Of a stretch of 64,000 nt of DNA, positions 22,183 through 32,073 are shown piece after piece. The notes below the pieces were generated by a model that did no database searches, was not told the DNA's origin, and worked only from the letters and a program-made list of their open reading frames with translations. The DNA lies in the NCBI GenBank assembly GCA_019694595.1, contig JAIBBQ010000007.1, positions 1 through 64,000 of the forward strand. Direction: 5' to 3'. The translations under genes and the position numbers were made by a program. Position 1 is the stretch's first letter, and each line of letters starts with the position of its first letter. The stretch comes from Myxococcaceae bacterium (GTDB lineage Bacteria > Myxococcota > Myxococcia > Myxococcales > Myxococcaceae).

Positions 22183-22944
22183 ATGACCCACGACGACGGC
22201 ACGGTGGCAGCGCTGCAGCAGCAAGTCGAACGCCTCGAACGGCGCCTCGCGGAGCTCGAGTCCGCTCCGGTGAAGCGGCGCTCCGCCGGGCGCTGGCCGC
22301 TCCTCGCCGCTCTGGCGGTGCTGGTGGTGAGCGCGGCCGCCTGGGCGCAGCTCAAGACCTTCGTCGCCAACACGCCCGCGCTGGCGAGCGACATCAACTC
22401 CAACTTCACGCTGCTCAACACCAACATCGCGCAGCTGAAGACCTGGCTCGAGCAGAAGGTGGGCACGGCGGGCAACGCCGAGGTCCGCGTGCAGACCGGA
22501 ACCACCTCGAACGCCGCCACCGCCGCGGGCAAGGCGCTCTTCGTCAGCGCGAGCACGGCGAGCGGCGCCGAATCGCTGATCGAGGTGCGCCACGACAACC
22601 TCACCCAGGGCATCGGCATCGGCTTCAACACCATCTCGGCGGTGGGTACCAACGGCAACGTCGACCTCATTCTCCAGGCCAAGGGCGTCGGCTCGGTCAC
22701 CTTCCCGGGGAACATCGACATCGGCCTCGAGGTGGTGAAGTGCACCAACGTGGCGAGCGGCTCGGACTGCAGCTGCCCGGCCGGCAAGCGCGTGCTCGGC
22801 GGCGGCAGCTACTGCGCCGGGAACAACTGGCACGTGAACACGTCGTTCCCGTCGAGCACCACGGCCTGGCAGGGCTGGTGCGAGGACAGCGCGGGCACCA
22901 ACGTGAACACCGACACCTACGTGCTCTGCGCGCGGGTGCGCTGA
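22183..22944 (+). CDS. signal-anchored coiled-coil/tail-fibre-like protein, paralogue of 6104-6964 protein
   Basis: A 253-residue protein. Residues 5-28 form a short coiled coil (VAALQQQVERLERRLAELES). A membrane helix lies at about 37-55 (WPLLAALAVLVVSAAAW). Then AQLKTFVANTPALASDINSN begins the same core as in the leftward gene at 6104-6964, including WLEQKVGTAGNAEVRVQTGT. The last 80 residues differ and carry several Cys (CSCPAGKRVLGGGSYCAGNN), consistent with a disulfide-stabilised exported head. It is divergent from the Tc-like operon across 162 bp and may be co-regulated. It converges on the CCP-repeat lipoprotein with 8 bp between stops. ATG 22183 was chosen because upstream residues look like non-coding Arg/Gly-rich translation. 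Confidence 0.75.
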   Translation: MTHDDGTVAALQQQVERLERRLAELESAPVKRRSAGRWPLLAALAVLVVSAAAWAQLKTFVANTPALASDINSNFTLLNTNIAQLKTWLEQKVGTAGNAEVRVQTGTTSNAATAAGKALFVSASTASGAESLIEVRHDNLTQGIGIGFNTISAVGTNGNVDLILQAKGVGSVTFPGNIDIGLEVVKCTNVASGSDCSCPAGKRVLGGGSYCAGNNWHVNTSFPSSTTAWQGWCEDSAGTNVNTDTYVLCARVR

Positions 22945-22952
22945 GAGCGCGG

Positions 22953-24344
22953 TCAGGGCGACGCGGTGGCGGGGCAGAACCCGGAGCTCGGCGCGCACGC
23001 CTTGTAGTACTCGTGCGGGTTGCCGGTGGAGTCCGAGCAGAAGAACTGATCGTCGGGCTCGTTCTCGACCTTGAAGCCCTTGCAGGTGATGGTCTCGCCG
23101 GTCACCGGCTGGCAGCCGCCGAAGCTCGGGTCGCAGCCGAAGATCACCGCGCCGCAGTCGAAGCCCGACGGGCAGTCGGCGTTGGTCTGGCACTTCTCGC
23201 CGCAGAACGACTTGGTCTGGCCTTCGGCGATGAAGGTGAGGCAGCTCGCGTTCGCACCGCAGGTGCCGCTGCCCGACGAGCCGCACGCCAGGCAGTCGGT
23301 GCGGCCGGTGCGCGCCCCGCAGGCGCCGCTCGCGGCGTTGCAGAACTGACCGACCGGGCAGCTGTTGTTGATGCGGCAGAAGCTGTCGCAGACGCCGCCC
23401 ACGCACGCCTTCTTCTGGTTGCAGTCGCCGTCCTTGCGGCAGCCCGAGCGGCAGGTGCCGGTGCCGTTGGCGCAGACGTTGTCGAAGCCGCAGTGCTCGT
23501 CGAGCGTGCAGGGGCCGGGCGGGGTGCAGGTGTTGGTGGTGATGTCGCAGAAGTACGTGTTGGGGCAGTCGGCGTTCGAAGTACACGCGGCGATCGACTG
23601 GCAGAAGCCCAGCGTGTTGCAGAAGTTGCCCGTCTTGCAGCCCTGGTCGTTCAGGCAGTGGCAGGCGCCGGTGGTGAGGTCGCAGGTGTTGTTCGGCCCA
23701 CACGAGGCGTCGCTGATGCAGATGCAGCGTTCCTGGCTGGCGTCCTTCTTGAACCCCGGCGGGCAGCAGCTGTCTCCGATGCACACGCAGCTGCGCGCGG
23801 TCGCGCTGTACTTGTGGTTGGGCGGGCAGCAGGCGTCGGTGGCGCAGATGCAGTCCTTCTTGGTGGGGTCGAAGACGTAGTCCACCGGGCAGCAGTCGTC
23901 GGAGTTGCACACGCACGCCTTCTTCATCGGCGAGTCGTCGAAGACGAAGCCCTTGGGGCAGCAGGCGTCGGCCGCGCACTGGCAGGCCTGCTTGGCGTCG
24001 TCGTAGGTGTAGCCGTCGGGGCAGCAGTTCTGGTTGTCGCAGGTGCACTTGTTCGATTCCGCCACCCAGCGGTGATCCTTCGGGCAGCAGACGCTCGAGC
24101 GGCAGACGCAGGCCTGGCTCGCGGTGGAGTACTCGTAGCCGGTGGGGCAGCACTGGGTCGACCGGCACTGGCAGACGCCCTGCTCGCACGAGTGGCCCGC
24201 CGGGCAGCCTTCGTCGGTGGAGCAGACGCAGGTGTCGGTGGCGTCCTTGGTGTAGCCGTTGGGGCAGTCGCCGTTGAGCGCGGTGCGCGAGCACCCCGCG
24301 AAGGCGAGACCGAAGAGCAGCAGGGCGCGCGCGGGCATTCTCAT
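22953..24344 (-). CDS. lipoprotein with tandem CCP (Cys-Cys-Pro) repeats
   Basis: A 463-residue Cys-rich lipoprotein (lipobox FAGC, Cys18). From Cys60 to about residue 208 it consists of seven tandem 21-residue units (one of 23) of the form C-x4-CCPxxYxYDxxxxxC, for example CDNQNCCPDGYTYDDAKQAC. A degenerate eighth unit (CISDASCGPNNTCDLTTGAC) follows, and then more generic Cys-rich modules (CRKDGDCNQKKACVGGVC; CQTNADCPSGFDCG). Such disulfide knots suggest a rigid cell-surface stalk or binding protein. ATG 24342-24344 overlaps the preceding vWA gene stop as ATGA, so the two are translationally coupled. No enzymatic domain seen. Confidence 0.8.
   Translation of the reverse strand: MRMPARALLLFGLAFAGCSRTALNGDCPNGYTKDATDTCVCSTDEGCPAGHSCEQGVCQCRSTQCCPTGYEYSTASQACVCRSSVCCPKDHRWVAESNKCTCDNQNCCPDGYTYDDAKQACQCAADACCPKGFVFDDSPMKKACVCNSDDCCPVDYVFDPTKKDCICATDACCPPNHKYSATARSCVCIGDSCCPPGFKKDASQERCICISDASCGPNNTCDLTTGACHCLNDQGCKTGNFCNTLGFCQSIAACTSNADCPNTYFCDITTNTCTPPGPCTLDEHCGFDNVCANGTGTCRSGCRKDGDCNQKKACVGGVCDSFCRINNSCPVGQFCNAASGACGARTGRTDCLACGSSGSGTCGANASCLTFIAEGQTKSFCGEKCQTNADCPSGFDCGAVIFGCDPSFGGCQPVTGETITCKGFKVENEPDDQFFCSDSTGNPHEYYKACAPSSGFCPATASP
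23721..24167 (-). repeat. seven in-frame tandem repeats encoding CCP units
   Basis: Seven consecutive units of 63 bp (one of 69 bp) encode C-x4-CCP-x-x-(Y/H/F)-x-(Y/F/W)-x7-C. The conserved pair of Cys codons and the Pro codon mark each unit. The units have diverged in sequence, so the repeat is old rather than a recent slippage product. Confidence 0.75.
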
Positions 24345-25411
24345 TTGGCGAAGGCGTACTCGAGGCGGATGATCGCGCCCGGCGGGGGAACGTAGGTGCC
24401 CAGGAAGACGACGCTGTTGGTGTCGGCCCGGTACTGCCAGCCGTTGACCTGGTCCTGTGCGATGCGGGTGCCGTTGACGGTGACCGAGAGCGTGCCGTCG
24501 AGCGGCTTCAGGGTCAGCGGGAAGACGCGGCGCAGGGTGTTGAGCGCCTCGGCGATCGCCACCAGGGTGTTCTCGAACGACTGGTCGCAGATCGAGCCCA
24601 CCACGCCGCCCGTCTTGGCCGACACCGCGGAGTAGCGGAAGGCGGGCTCGGCGAGGCTGCCGTAATAGATCTGCTCGCCGGGCGGAGTGCACCCCGACGG
24701 GGTGGTGCCGCCGATGGTGGAGAACGACACCAGCCCTTCGTTGCCCTTGCCCTTCGCCTGGCGGAAAGCGCGGGCGTAGTAGTCGGGGTCTCCGTAGCTG
24801 GAATCGTCTTCGTCGCTCACCACGATGATCGCCAGCGCGGCGTTCTTGCGCAGGAAGTTCTCGTTGGCGCCGCCGGGCGCGACGTTGGGCCCGCTCACCG
24901 CGAACTGCGCCATGCGCAGGCCCTGTTCCCACCGCGTGCGCGAGTTGGGGAAGGTGGTGTTGGTCTCGAACACCGTGCGCTGGTTCGGGGTGAGGTTGGT
25001 GATGATCTTGGTGGTGCCGCGCAGCTTGCCGCTGTCCACCTGGTTGGTGCTGGTGACGCCGATCTGGAAGTCGACCTTGAGCGTGAGCAGCTCGGCGACG
25101 AAGCGGTCGAAGTTCGCCACCAGCGTCTTGCGCTGGTTGGCCATCGACCCGCTGTCGTCGATCACCCAGAGGATGTCGACGATGCCGTCGGCCTGCTTGA
25201 GCATGTCGACCTGGGTGGCGTCGATCGCCGGCGGGTCCTTCACCACCACGCGGCCGGTGGTCGACCGGTCGATGCGCGGCGGCAAGAGTTCCACCGGGCT
25301 CAGGCGGGGTGGGGCGACCTTGGGCACCGCGGCCCCGCGGCCGTTCTCACGCCCGACGTTGTCGCAGGCCGCGGCGACCAGGCACAAGGCGATGACGAGC
25401 GACGGACGCAT
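24341..25411 (-). CDS. von Willebrand factor type A domain lipoprotein
   Basis: A 356-residue predicted lipoprotein (MRPSLVIALCLVAAAC, Cys16). After a Pro-rich linker, a vWA domain begins near residue 75: DGIVDILWVIDDSGSMANQR contains the MIDAS motif DxSxS (Asp85, Ser87, Ser89). A later VVSDEDDSSYGDPDYYARAF gives the second metal-site acidic residues. The C-terminal 90 residues (LPLTLKPLDGTLSVTVNGTR and AIIRLEYAFAK) look like a small beta domain. vWA proteins bind partners through a divalent metal; here it probably works with the CCP-repeat lipoprotein encoded by the ATGA-overlapping next gene. The start at 25411 gives a proper signal peptide; the upstream in-frame extension does not. Confidence 0.85.
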   Translation of the reverse strand: MRPSLVIALCLVAAACDNVGRENGRGAAVPKVAPPRLSPVELLPPRIDRSTTGRVVVKDPPAIDATQVDMLKQADGIVDILWVIDDSGSMANQRKTLVANFDRFVAELLTLKVDFQIGVTSTNQVDSGKLRGTTKIITNLTPNQRTVFETNTTFPNSRTRWEQGLRMAQFAVSGPNVAPGGANENFLRKNAALAIIVVSDEDDSSYGDPDYYARAFRQAKGKGNEGLVSFSTIGGTTPSGCTPPGEQIYYGSLAEPAFRYSAVSAKTGGVVGSICDQSFENTLVAIAEALNTLRRVFPLTLKPLDGTLSVTVNGTRIAQDQVNGWQYRADTNSVVFLGTYVPPPGAIIRLEYAFAK

Positions 25412-25473
25412 GGGGGCAGACCTTAGGTGGCGCGAGCGCGCCAGAATGATCAAAACAGGGGGCCTCTTGCAAC

Positions 25474-25489
25474 TCCTGGGCACCCAGGA
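25474..25489. promoter_or_regulatory. perfect 7+2+7 dyad between divergent lipoprotein genes
   Basis: TCCTGGG-CA-CCCAGGA is a perfect inverted repeat centred between the vWA lipoprotein (start 25411, leftward) and the lipoprotein starting at 25543 (rightward). Its short spacer and position fit an operator for a dimeric regulator. A weak TTGCCT-N17-TACGAC pair at 25503-25531 may be the rightward promoter. Confidence 0.35.
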
Positions 25490-25542
25490 TCTTCTTGGGA
25501 CATTGCCTCGCTGGGCGCTCCGGCCTACGACACGAAAGTCAC

Positions 25543-26841
25543 ATGCGTCTCGGAATCCTCTGTTTCTTCGTGGCGCTGACGGCCGGGTGCCGGTGCAGCC
25601 CGTCGCAGGCCACGCCGGTCACCCTGCGCCTCAAGAACGCCACCACGGCGCCGGTCTACGTCGACGACACCGATCATCAGCTGGGCCTCACGGTGCAGCG
25701 CAACGTCAACGGCACCTTCTTCGGCTTCGACGACACTCCCGACTGCGCGTGCCTCGCCTGCCAGACCGCGTGCGAGTGCACCTGCGGTCCGGCTCCGGTG
25801 AAGCAGGTGCGCAAGGTGCTGCCCGGCGACGTCTTCGAGCGCACCTGGAACGGGGTGGTGCAGGTCGCGGGCACCGCGTCGTGTGGCGGCGGCTCGAGCA
25901 CCCAGGCCTGCCTGGTGCCGGACAACGCGCCGCCCGACGAGGAGCTGGCGCTCGAGCTCTGCTACCAGCCGCAGGTGACGGGCATTCCCGAGCTGCCCGA
26001 CGGCGGCACGGTGGAAGCGACGTTTCCCCGCACCGGGCAGATCTGCGTGAGCAAGACCTTCCGCCCGGCCGACGGGGTGGTCGAGGTCGGCCCCAACAAG
26101 GGCGCCGCGTGCAGCCAGTCGCTGCCCTGCGTGGGCGTCGGAGAGCTGTGTCTCGCGGGCTCCTGCACCACCGGCTGCCCCGAGAACGGCTTCCCGGTGC
26201 TCGGCGCGGGCTGGGCGCTGCGCATCCCGTCGCCCGACGATCAGGGCTTCTTCACCACCAGCGCGGCTGACGGCGGCACCCGGCGCTCGACCGGGACCGG
26301 CACGGTGAGCTCGGTCGTCTACCAGGGCACCACGCTGGTGATCCGGCTCTCGCGCAAGGACCCGGCCACCCAGGACACCTTGACCGGCGCGCTGTACCTC
26401 GCGCTGCCGCCGGGCCCGCTGCCGCCGCTCGACCAGGGCTCGCAGGTGCAGGTGACGGTGGTCGATGGCTCGAGCCAGGACAACCCCGAGAACCGCGCGC
26501 TGGTGGTGCGCGATCAGTCGGGCACGCTCCTCATCGCCGCCGACATGGCCCAGCAGGGTGCGCTCCTGTCGCCCACCGACACCGCGCCGTACACCGTCAC
26601 CACCGGCGCCGGAGTGCTCGGCTGCCGCCAGACCGAGTGCGGCAAGCAGCTCTTCTTCGCCACCCGGTTCCAGGGGCCCACTCAGGCCTCGGTGCTCGAC
26701 CCGGGGAAAACCGCAGTGCAAACCACCGATGGGCAAGGCACCTACAGGGTGCTCAACGTCTTCAACGCCTCCTACGCGACCACGCCCTGCGACCTGTACG
26801 ACTTCCGCCCCTGGGCGGTGTGGCGCGAAAAGGTGAACTAG
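25543..26841 (+). CDS. Cys-containing lipoprotein, unknown function
   Basis: A 432-residue predicted lipoprotein (MRLGILCFFVALTAGC, Cys16). An N-terminal beta domain (TPVTLRLKNATTAPVYVDDT) precedes a Cys cluster (CACLACQTACECTCG), and a further beta-rich half ends VFNASYATTPCDLYDFRPWA. The pattern suggests an exported beta-sandwich protein stabilised by disulfides. No family recognised. It is divergent from the vWA gene and 61 bp upstream of the kinase gene on the same strand. The ATG at 25543 gives the signal peptide directly, whereas the frame-open codons before it do not. Confidence 0.78.
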   Translation: MRLGILCFFVALTAGCRCSPSQATPVTLRLKNATTAPVYVDDTDHQLGLTVQRNVNGTFFGFDDTPDCACLACQTACECTCGPAPVKQVRKVLPGDVFERTWNGVVQVAGTASCGGGSSTQACLVPDNAPPDEELALELCYQPQVTGIPELPDGGTVEATFPRTGQICVSKTFRPADGVVEVGPNKGAACSQSLPCVGVGELCLAGSCTTGCPENGFPVLGAGWALRIPSPDDQGFFTTSAADGGTRRSTGTGTVSSVVYQGTTLVIRLSRKDPATQDTLTGALYLALPPGPLPPLDQGSQVQVTVVDGSSQDNPENRALVVRDQSGTLLIAADMAQQGALLSPTDTAPYTVTTGAGVLGCRQTECGKQLFFATRFQGPTQASVLDPGKTAVQTTDGQGTYRVLNVFNASYATTPCDLYDFRPWAVWREKVN

Positions 26842-26902
26842 CGCTCGCGCGCGGCGCGAATCTTGGGGAGGCGGCCGCGCGCGCTCTGGTAGCGTCGCGG
26901 CG

Positions 26903-28945
26903 ATGGCGCCGAAGGTCGCCCCCGACCTCGATCGCGGGAGAAAGATCGCCAAGTACGAGATCCTCACCCGCCTCTCGGTCGGCGGCATGGCGGAGCTCTT
27001 CCTCGCGTACCTCCCGGGCCCGGGCGGGTTCCGCAAGTTCGTCGCGGTGAAGCAGATCCTCCCCGACATCAAGAAGGACGAGCAGTTCGTGAAGATGTTC
27101 CTCGACGAGGCGCGCATCACCGCCGCGTTCACCCACTCGAACATCGGCCAGGTCTTCGACCTCGGCGAGGAAGACGGCGAGCTGTACCTGGCGATGGAGT
27201 TCATCGCCGGGCAGAACCTGGAGCAGCTCGTCAAGCGTGCCACCAAGAAGCAGGTGCCGATTCCCATGGGCGTCGCCTGCCGGGTGATCGCCGACGCCTG
27301 CCTGGGCCTGCACTACGCCCACCACTTCACCGACCCGTCGGGCCGCCCGATGCCGGTGGTGCACCGCGACGTGTCTCCGAAGAACGTGATGGTCACCTAC
27401 GGCGGCGCGGTGAAGGTGATCGACTTCGGCATCGCCAAGGCGCGCAACCGGCTGAACCGCACGCAGGTGGGCGTCGTCAAGGGCACCAGCGGCTACATGT
27501 CGCCCGAGCAGGTGCGCAACGCCGCGCTCGACGGGCGCACCGACCTGTTCGCGGCGGCGGTGATGCTCCACGAGCTGCTCACCGGCCAGCGGCTGTTCGC
27601 GGCGCCCAACGACGCCGAGATGATGCGCCGCATCGCCGAGGTCGACGTGCCCCCGCCGTCGAGCCTCAACCCCGAGGTGCCCGCGGAGCTCGAGGACGTG
27701 GTGATGAAGGCGCTCTCGCTCGCGCGCGACGATCGCTACGCCACCGGCCGCGAGCTGTCCCGGGCGATCGAGCAAGCGTGTCCGGACATCGCGCACGAGG
27801 AGCAGGTCGCGGAGCTGATGGAGCAGCTCTTCGCCGACAAGATCGCCACCACCCGCGCGCTCATCGAGCTCGCCAATGCCGGCGACGAAGGCGGCCTCGA
27901 TCGCGCGGTCGCGCAGCTGAGCGATCGGGAAGAGCCGTCGGGGCGGCAGAAGGCCACCGGGTTCCGCCAGAAGGTGGCGGCCGCGCCCCCGAGCGACGAG
28001 ACGATGCCGCCGCGGGGGCGCAAGGCCTCGGTCGACCTGGACGCCACCATCGCCCCGCGGCGTGCCACCGGCGTTCGCCGGCCGCGCGATCGCGGCCCGG
28101 CCACCGAGCCAGGGACGAGCCCCGACCCCACGCCGCCGAGTCCGCCCGCTCGGCAGGCGGCCCGCGCCGGCTCCTCCCTGTCCACCGTGGTGGGCCTGCT
28201 GGCGATCGTCGGGGTGCTCGGCGGCGCAGGCTGGGCCCTGTGGGCCGGGCCGCTCAAGGACAGCGGGCCGGGCCTGGCGCTCCACGAGGCGGTGCGCCGC
28301 GAGCTCGACGGTGAGCCGCCGCCACCGCCGCCGCCGTCGCTGGAAGAGGCGATGCGCAACGGCACCGGCGAGGTGCCCGAGGCGGTGCGAGAGGCGCGCG
28401 CGCAGAAGGAACGCGAGGCGGCCGAGGCGAAGCGGCTGGCGGAAGCCGAGGCGGCGGCCAACGATCCCGCCCGGCTGGCGGCGCTCAAGGAACTCGAGGC
28501 CCAGCTCAGGCACCTCGACGAGCTGGAAGACGAGCAGCGCCAGCTCAAGCTGCAGGCCAAGGCCACCTCGGCCCAGGGCACGGCGAACGCCAAGAAGCTG
28601 TCGGACCTGCAGAAGCAGATCGACGACCTGCGCTCGGTGATCAACGCCAAGCGAGGCTCCGCGAGCGCCGGGGTCCAGGTGGTGACCAACACGCAGACCG
28701 CCCGGGCCGCCAACGTGGGGTACCTCACGCTCTTCACCGTGAACCCGTCGAACGCCGCGGTCTTCCTCGACGGAACCGAGCTGGGGTCGACGCCCTTCGT
28801 GCGCGTTCCACTCGAGGCAGGGGTGCACGCGCTGCGGCTGGTCGACGGCGACGCGCACGACCGGCGGCTGTCGGTCACCATCAAGGCGGGCCAGACGACG
28901 GAGCACAAGGGCATCGACGTGAGCTCGTTGCCCCTCTCGCCCTGA
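26903..28945 (+). CDS. Hanks-type Ser/Thr protein kinase with TM and PEGA domain
   Basis: A 680-residue eukaryote-like kinase. The catalytic domain (about 18-290) has the glycine loop [12 protein letters not shown] (the GGMAE variant usual in myxobacteria), catalytic Lys in [28 protein letters not shown], and [12 protein letters not shown] as the activation-segment end. A charged/Pro linker leads to one membrane helix (about 428-449), then a periplasmic Glu/Ala coiled coil (480-600) and a C-terminal PEGA domain from about 606 ([20 protein letters not shown]). The kinase should be cytoplasmic with a periplasmic sensor stalk. It is followed by glyQ after 58 bp. Several FHA proteins in the window are possible phosphothreonine readers, but no link is shown. 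Confidence 0.92.
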   Translation: MAPKVAPDLDRGRKIAKYEILTRLSVGGMAELFLAYLPGPGGFRKFVAVKQILPDIKKDEQFVKMFLDEARITAAFTHSNIGQVFDLGEEDGELYLAMEFIAGQNLEQLVKRATKKQVPIPMGVACRVIADACLGLHYAHHFTDPSGRPMPVVHRDVSPKNVMVTYGGAVKVIDFGIAKARNRLNRTQVGVVKGTSGYMSPEQVRNAALDGRTDLFAAAVMLHELLTGQRLFAAPNDAEMMRRIAEVDVPPPSSLNPEVPAELEDVVMKALSLARDDRYATGRELSRAIEQACPDIAHEEQVAELMEQLFADKIATTRALIELANAGDEGGLDRAVAQLSDREEPSGRQKATGFRQKVAAAPPSDETMPPRGRKASVDLDATIAPRRATGVRRPRDRGPATEPGTSPDPTPPSPPARQAARAGSSLSTVVGLLAIVGVLGGAGWALWAGPLKDSGPGLALHEAVRRELDGEPPPPPPPSLEEAMRNGTGEVPEAVREARAQKEREAAEAKRLAEAEAAANDPARLAALKELEAQLRHLDELEDEQRQLKLQAKATSAQGTANAKKLSDLQKQIDDLRSVINAKRGSASAGVQVVTNTQTARAANVGYLTLFTVNPSNAAVFLDGTELGSTPFVRVPLEAGVHALRLVDGDAHDRRLSVTIKAGQTTEHKGIDVSSLPLSP

Positions 28946-28972
28946 CGCTCGCTCGAAATTCGGCGTGGGGAC

Positions 28973-28988
28973 TGGCCGGCACATTGCT
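28973..28988 (+). promoter_or_regulatory. sigma54-like -24/-12 element upstream of glyQ
   Basis: TGGCCGGCACATTGCT matches the sigma54 pattern TGGC-x2-G-N4-TTGC-W, with GG and GC separated by the required 10 bp. A start near 28999 would leave a leader of about 5 nt before ATG 29004. Sigma54 control of a housekeeping tRNA synthetase would be unusual, and a chance match in GC-rich DNA is quite possible. Confidence 0.25.
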
Positions 28989-29003
28989 ACTGTGCGCCGC
29001 GTC

Positions 29004-29990
29004 ATGATCACCTTTCAGGAGCTGATTCTCAGGCTGCAGACCCACTGGGCGGCGCAGGGCTGCATCCTCGCGCAGCCGTACGATCTCGAAGTCGGCGCCG
29101 GCACCATGGCGCCCCAGACCTTCCTGCGCGCGCTCGGCCCCGAGCCCTGGAACGTGGCCTACGTGCAGCCGTCGCGGCGCCCGGCCGACGGGCGCTTCGG
29201 CGAGAACCCCAACCGGCTGTTCCAGCACCACCAGTTCCAGGTGATCCTGAAGCCGGCGCCCAAGAACGTGCAGCAGCTCTACCTGGAGTCGCTCGAGGCG
29301 GTGGGCGTCGACCCCATGGCCCACGACCTGCGCTTCGTGGAAGACGACTGGGAGTCGCCCACGCTGGGCGCCTGGGGCCTGGGCTGGGAAGTCTGGTGCG
29401 ACGGCATGGAAGTCACCCAGTTCACCTACTTCCAGCAGTGCGGCGGCTTCGACTGCCGGCCGGTGTCGGCCGAGCTCACCTACGGCCTCGAGCGCCTCTG
29501 CATGTACCTGCAGGGCGTCGAGAGCGTGTACGACATCGAGTGGGTCAAGGGCGTCAAGTACCGCGAGGTGTTCCACGCCAACGAAGTGGAGATGTCGAAG
29601 TACGCGCTCCACGAGTCGAACGCGGAGCAGCTCCAGCAGCTCTTCAGCTCCTACGAGGCGGAATGCCAGCGCCTGCTCCAGCGCGAGCTGCCGCTGCCGG
29701 CGTACGACTACGCGCTCAAGTGCAGCCACACCTTCAACCTGCTCGACGCGCGCGGCGCCATCTCGGTGACCGAGCGCGCGGCGTACATCAAGCGCGTGCG
29801 CGACAACGCGCGCCTGTGCGCCCAGGGCTACCTGGCGATGCGCGAGAAGCTCGGCTACCCGCTGTGCAAGACGAAGTGGACGGTGGGCGAACAGCCGGCG
29901 CTCCTCGAAGGCAAGCCGGGCAGCGAGTACTGGAAGACGCAGAGCTTCCAGCCCAAGGAAGCCAAGGAGAAGGAGGCGGCCCGTGGCTGA
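29004..29990 (+). CDS. glyQ: glycyl-tRNA synthetase alpha subunit
   Basis: The catalytic alpha subunit of the bacterial alpha2beta2 glycyl-tRNA synthetase, which charges tRNA-Gly. The 328-residue product begins [20 protein letters not shown] as in the family and contains [72 protein letters not shown] and [15 protein letters not shown] 40-residue C-terminal Lys/Glu extension (ending [11 protein letters not shown]) exceeds the usual length. The stop overlaps the glyS start by 8 nt, so the subunits are translationally coupled. Confidence 0.97.
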   Translation: MITFQELILRLQTHWAAQGCILAQPYDLEVGAGTMAPQTFLRALGPEPWNVAYVQPSRRPADGRFGENPNRLFQHHQFQVILKPAPKNVQQLYLESLEAVGVDPMAHDLRFVEDDWESPTLGAWGLGWEVWCDGMEVTQFTYFQQCGGFDCRPVSAELTYGLERLCMYLQGVESVYDIEWVKGVKYREVFHANEVEMSKYALHESNAEQLQQLFSSYEAECQRLLQRELPLPAYDYALKCSHTFNLLDARGAISVTERAAYIKRVRDNARLCAQGYLAMREKLGYPLCKTKWTVGEQPALLEGKPGSEYWKTQSFQPKEAKEKEAARG

Positions 29991-32073
29991 CCTCTTGCTC
30001 GAGCTGGGCAGCGAGGAGCTGCCGGCGTCGTTCCTCGGGCCCGCGCTCGACGACCTGGAGAAGGCGTTCAAGGCGGGCTGCGAGGCGGCGCGTCTCACCC
30101 ACGGCCCCATCGCCCGCTACGGCACCCCGCGGCGCCTGGCGCTCCTGGTGACGCAGGTCGCCGACGGCACGCCCGATCTCCAGAAGGAGATGAACGGCCC
30201 GTCGGTGAAGGCGGCCTTCGACGCCGAAGGCAAGCCGACCCAGGCGGCCACCAAGTTCGCCGCCGGTCACGGGCTCACCGTGGACCAGCTGGTCAAGGTG
30301 ACCACGCCCAAGGGCGAGTACCTCGCGGCGCGCGTGCAGGAGAAGGGCAAGCGGGCGCTGGAAATTCTCCCCGCCGTGCTGCACGCCACGGTGCACGGCA
30401 TCAACTTCAAGAAGTCGATGCGCTGGGGCGACGTCGACCTGTCCTACGCGCGCCCGCTGCACTGGATCGTCGCGCTGCTGGGCGACGAGGTGGTGCCGGT
30501 GGTGTTCGCCGACGTGAAGAGCGGCCGCCAGACGCGCGGCCACCGCTTCCTCACCAAGGGGCCCATCGACCTCGCGCGGCCGGGCGAGTACCTCGCCAAG
30601 CTGCGCGCGGCCAAGGTCGAGCCGGACATCGCGGAGCGCAAGGCGCAGGTGAAGGCGCTGGTGGCCAAGGCCGCCGAGCGCGCGGGCGGCAAGCTGCTCG
30701 AGGACGAGGCGCTGGTCGATCAGGTGACCAACCTGGTCGAGCTGCCCTGTCCGGTGGTGGGCACCTTCGAGGCGCGCCACCTCGATCTGCCGCCGGAAGT
30801 CCTCATCCAGGAGATGAAGAGCCACCAGCGCTACTTCTCGGTGGTGGGGGCCGACGGCAAGCTGCTGCCGCGCTTCATCGCGGTGTCCAACACCCCGGTG
30901 AAGGACGAGGCCTTCTCGGTGAAGGGCTACGAGCGCGTGCTGCGCTCGCGCCTGTCCGACGGGCGCTTCTTCTTCGACGAGGACCGGCGCCTCAGGCTCG
31001 AGGAGCGGCTGCCCAAGCTGGAACGCGTGGTGTGGCAGGGGGCGCTCGGCAGCTACCGCGAGAAGCAGGTGCGCATGGGCGCGCTGGCCAAGGGGCTGCA
31101 CGCGCAGCTCAAGAGCCCCGCGAAGCTCGAGCACGTGCTGCGCGCGGTCGAGCTGTCGAAGGCCGACCTGGTCACCAGCATGGTGGGCGAGTTCCCCGAG
31201 CTGCAGGGCGTGATGGGCCGGGAGTACGCCCGCCACGACAAGGAACCGGAAGAGGTGGCGCTCGCCATCGCCGAGCACTACCTGCCGCGCGGCGCTTCCG
31301 ACGGGGTGCCCACGCGCGACGAAGGGGCGCTGGTGGGCCTCGCGGAGCGCTTCGACACCATCGCGGGCATCTTCGGCATCGGCAAGGGCCCCAGCGGCGC
31401 GGCCGACCCGTTCGCGCTGCGGCGCGCGTGCCTGGCGGTGATCCGCGTGACGCTGGAACGCGGCTACCGCTACTCGCTGCGCGAGCAGGTGAGCGGTGCG
31501 CTCGCGCTGCTCGAGCCCAAGCTCGCGGCCATCAAGCGCAAGGCGGGTGAGCCGGCGGTGCTCGATCAGGTGCTCGACTTCTTCCGCGGCCGCCTGAAGG
31601 CGCTGTGGAGCGAAGCGCACCGCGCCGACGTGGTGGAAGCGGTGCTGACCGCGGGCTTCGACGACCTGGTCGCCGCGCACCAGCGGCTGACCGCGATCTC
31701 CGCGCGGGTGAAGCAGCCGGAGTTCGAGCCGCTCGCCGCCACCATCAAGCGGGTGGGGAACATCGTCGCCAAGCAGGCCAAGGACGTGGCCAGGGGCGCG
31801 GTCGACCCGTCGAAGCTCAACGACGCGGCCGAGAAGGCGCTGGCGCAGGCGGTGGCCGGCGCGCAGGGCGAGGTGCAGGGGCTGCTCGGCAAGGGAGCCT
31901 ACGCGCAGGCGCTCGACCGGCTCACCCAGCTCAAGCCCCAGGTCGACGCCTTCTTCGACCAGGTGATGGTGATGGCCGAGGACAAGGCGCTGCGCGAGAA
32001 CCGGGTGCGCCTGCTGATGCAGGTCAGCGGGCTGTTCGAGACGCTCGCCGACTTCAGCGCGATCTCGGCGTGA
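29983..32073 (+). CDS. glyS: glycyl-tRNA synthetase beta subunit
   Basis: The beta subunit of heterotetrameric glycyl-tRNA synthetase, responsible for tRNA recognition. The 696-residue length is typical. Family hallmarks: [20 protein letters not shown] at the N-terminus, [94 protein letters not shown], and a C-terminal DALR-type anticodon-binding region ending [18 protein letters not shown]. The start is GTG 29983 inside the end of glyQ, with AAGGAGAAGGAGG just upstream. The 3' end overlaps the convergent metalloprotease gene by 20 bp. Confidence 0.97.
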   Translation: MADLLLELGSEELPASFLGPALDDLEKAFKAGCEAARLTHGPIARYGTPRRLALLVTQVADGTPDLQKEMNGPSVKAAFDAEGKPTQAATKFAAGHGLTVDQLVKVTTPKGEYLAARVQEKGKRALEILPAVLHATVHGINFKKSMRWGDVDLSYARPLHWIVALLGDEVVPVVFADVKSGRQTRGHRFLTKGPIDLARPGEYLAKLRAAKVEPDIAERKAQVKALVAKAAERAGGKLLEDEALVDQVTNLVELPCPVVGTFEARHLDLPPEVLIQEMKSHQRYFSVVGADGKLLPRFIAVSNTPVKDEAFSVKGYERVLRSRLSDGRFFFDEDRRLRLEERLPKLERVVWQGALGSYREKQVRMGALAKGLHAQLKSPAKLEHVLRAVELSKADLVTSMVGEFPELQGVMGREYARHDKEPEEVALAIAEHYLPRGASDGVPTRDEGALVGLAERFDTIAGIFGIGKGPSGAADPFALRRACLAVIRVTLERGYRYSLREQVSGALALLEPKLAAIKRKAGEPAVLDQVLDFFRGRLKALWSEAHRADVVEAVLTAGFDDLVAAHQRLTAISARVKQPEFEPLAATIKRVGNIVAKQAKDVARGAVDPSKLNDAAEKALAQAVAGAQGEVQGLLGKGAYAQALDRLTQLKPQVDAFFDQVMVMAEDKALRENRVRLLMQVSGLFETLADFSAISA

